Shown: piece by piece, positions 4,913-6,071 of the stretch
How the letters are laid out: the number at the start of each line of letters is the position of its first letter
Numbering within the stretch: the first letter of the stretch is position 1
Assembly: GCA_964442745.1 (NCBI GenBank)
Contig: CAYUAI010000151.1
Span: forward strand, 1 to 6,071
Reading direction: 5' to 3'
Length of the DNA stretch: 6,071 bases
Origin: CAYUAI01 sp964442745
Lineage (GTDB): Bacteria > Pseudomonadota > Gammaproteobacteria > S012-40
The notes under the pieces: model-generated
What the model was told of the DNA's origin: nothing
Databases searched by the model: none
What the model saw: only the letters and a program-made list of their open reading frames with translations
Made by a program: the position numbers and the translations under genes

Positions 4913-6071
4913 TTTCAACAGCTGGCCAAGGGCTTGGAGTTCTTGGGGGGTATTATAAATGTGCGGTGAAAAGCGAAAGCCATTTTGTTGTCGAACATCA
5001 AACAAAATCTGATGTTGATTGAGTAGCGATACGGCTTGTGTTGGATGGTTAAATTTCAAGGTTAATGTGCCGCCACGGTGATTTTTTGAACTTGGTGAAA
5101 GTACTTCGATACCATGTTCCATGGCGGCCTGGTGCAAGATATCAAGCAGTGCTTGATTGTGCTGATAGATATTCGCTACCTTGATTTGGTGGATGAGTTT
5201 AATGCTTGAGGCGGCAATCAAATAAGGCAATACCGATGGCGTGCCTCCCCAAAAGCGTTTGGCATCGCTGGCATATTCAAAATGATGGATATCAAATTCA
5301 AACGGATCGTCATGGGAGAACCAACCCACATCCAGCGGACGACATTGCGGCAAGATGGTTGGGTTAACCCATAGAAACCCGGCACCGGGACCCCCACATA
5401 ACCACTTAACACAAGAGCCTACCACAAAATCAGCGGCCCACTGAGTAAGGTCAATGGGGATCACCCCCGCCGATTGTGCAATATCCACGAGACTAATAAT
5501 ATCGTGCTTTTTTGCCAGCGCAATCAACCCTTTCACTGGGGCACGTTGACTCTGCACTGAGTTGACATGAGTGATGAGTACTAATTTGATATCGGGGGTG
5601 AGTTGTTGATGCCAAGTCTCAAGATCATAGATCGGTGTCTCCTTCGCTAAAAAGCGCAGTTGCCAGCCACGTTGTTGTGCTAAGGACAAAACAAAACCTA
5701 GCGAGGGAAAATCATTTTCCGAAAGTAAAATGGTATTTTTATGCGGCGTATGAGGCAAGCTATAAATAATTTTTGTCAACGCAGATGAGACATTAGTCTG
5801 CGGACAAAACTGTTCAGCCTTCGCATTAAATAGCGTGGCTAAGGCCTGGCAAAATGTATCGATGTAAGTCAACCATGTTGGCCAAGCATTGCCAGCTTGC
5901 CATTGCCACGACTGAACAAACTCATCAACCGGGTTAGGCTTTGTCAGCACCGGTAAACAGCCGACAGAATGATTGAGCAGGTAGCTGCCCGCAGGCACAT
6001 GAAATTGCGCTCGATAGGTCAAATGATGCAACCGCCAGTATGAATTAAATCGTTGAGATCGAAGCGCGCAC
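4895..6071 (-). CDS. Class-V aminotransferase-fold PLP enzyme, kynureninase-like (5' end probably outside window)
   Basis: A fold-type I, class-V PLP-dependent enzyme. Numbered from the TTG at 6031, it has 378 residues. TYLLNHS-like SYLLNHSVG (16-24) opens the domain. H155 in LITHVNSVQSQ and D183-IAQSAG (183-189) are the cofactor ring contacts. K209 in SCVKWLCGGPGAGFLW is the Schiff-base lysine in a kynureninase-style context. GGTPSVLPYLIAASS (262-276) and R353 in FRFSPHIYNTPQEL (352-365) are further family hallmarks, the arginine usually binding the substrate carboxylate. Kynureninase (L-kynurenine to anthranilate plus alanine) is the nearest named relative, but cysteine desulfurase- or isopenicillin-epimerase-like functions are also possible. 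The TTG has no ribosome binding site and the frame stays open to 6070 with sensible residues (RFNSYWRLHHL), so the true start is probably beyond the edge. Confidence 0.85.
   Translation of the reverse strand, partial: CALRSQRFNSYWRLHHLTYRAQFHVPAGSYLLNHSVGCLPVLTKPNPVDEFVQSWQWQAGNAWPTWLTYIDTFCQALATLFNAKAEQFCPQTNVSSALTKIIYSLPHTPHKNTILLSENDFPSLGFVLSLAQQRGWQLRFLAKETPIYDLETWHQQLTPDIKLVLITHVNSVQSQRAPVKGLIALAKKHDIISLVDIAQSAGVIPIDLTQWAADFVVGSCVKWLCGGPGAGFLWVNPTILPQCRPLDVGWFSHDDPFEFDIHHFEYASDAKRFWGGTPSVLPYLIAASSIKLIHQIKVANIYQHNQALLDILHQAAMEHGIEVLSPSSKNHRGGTLTLKFNHPTQAVSLLNQHQILFDVRQQNGFRFSPHIYNTPQELQALGQLLKVIDKK

Noticed and set aside
5218..5412. Minus-strand open frame of 64 codons inside the PLP-enzyme gene
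   Set aside because: Alternative-frame shadow over the conserved lysine region of the real gene.

Overview
This is a stretch of proteobacterial, almost certainly gammaproteobacterial, chromosome of moderate G+C. The evidence is a one-piece tmRNA encoding the tag ANDENYALAA, a classic two-CxxC Fur, and the neighbours bamE, rnfH and ratA, a set typical of gammaproteobacteria. An order such as Legionellales would fit, but the window does not fix genus or order.

Layout, left to right. Positions 1-320 are insertion-sequence debris: the probable end of one element (1-49) abuts the first 60 codons of an IS1634/DUF4277-type transposase (minus strand), whose own outer end lies near 300-311. Positions 361-761 hold two small, A+T-rich, tightly coupled plus-strand genes of unknown function, possibly transcribed from a promoter made at the IS edge. 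Positions 852-1222 are the tmRNA gene ssrA (minus), with a plausible sigma-70 promoter at 1295-1323. Between ssrA and fur lie two strong inverted repeats (1384-1410, 1425-1458). Then come fur (minus, probable TTG start), a 230-bp divergent spacer with a structured leader, and bamE (plus). Next are the convergent, overlapping pair ratA-rnfH (minus), a neurotransmitter:sodium symporter family amino-acid transporter (minus), and a class-V, kynureninase-like PLP enzyme (minus) whose 5' end probably runs off the right edge.

Together: ssrA (ribosome rescue), fur (iron regulation), bamE (outer-membrane assembly) and ratA/rnfH form a conserved housekeeping block. The NSS transporter and the PLP enzyme may be linked in amino-acid uptake and catabolism, which is inference. 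The accessory-looking part is 1-851, abutting the 3' end of ssrA, a classic integration site for islands. I see no CRISPR array, phage module or convincing new defence system. The least explained items are the orphan gene pair at 361-761 and the structured non-coding segments beside fur.
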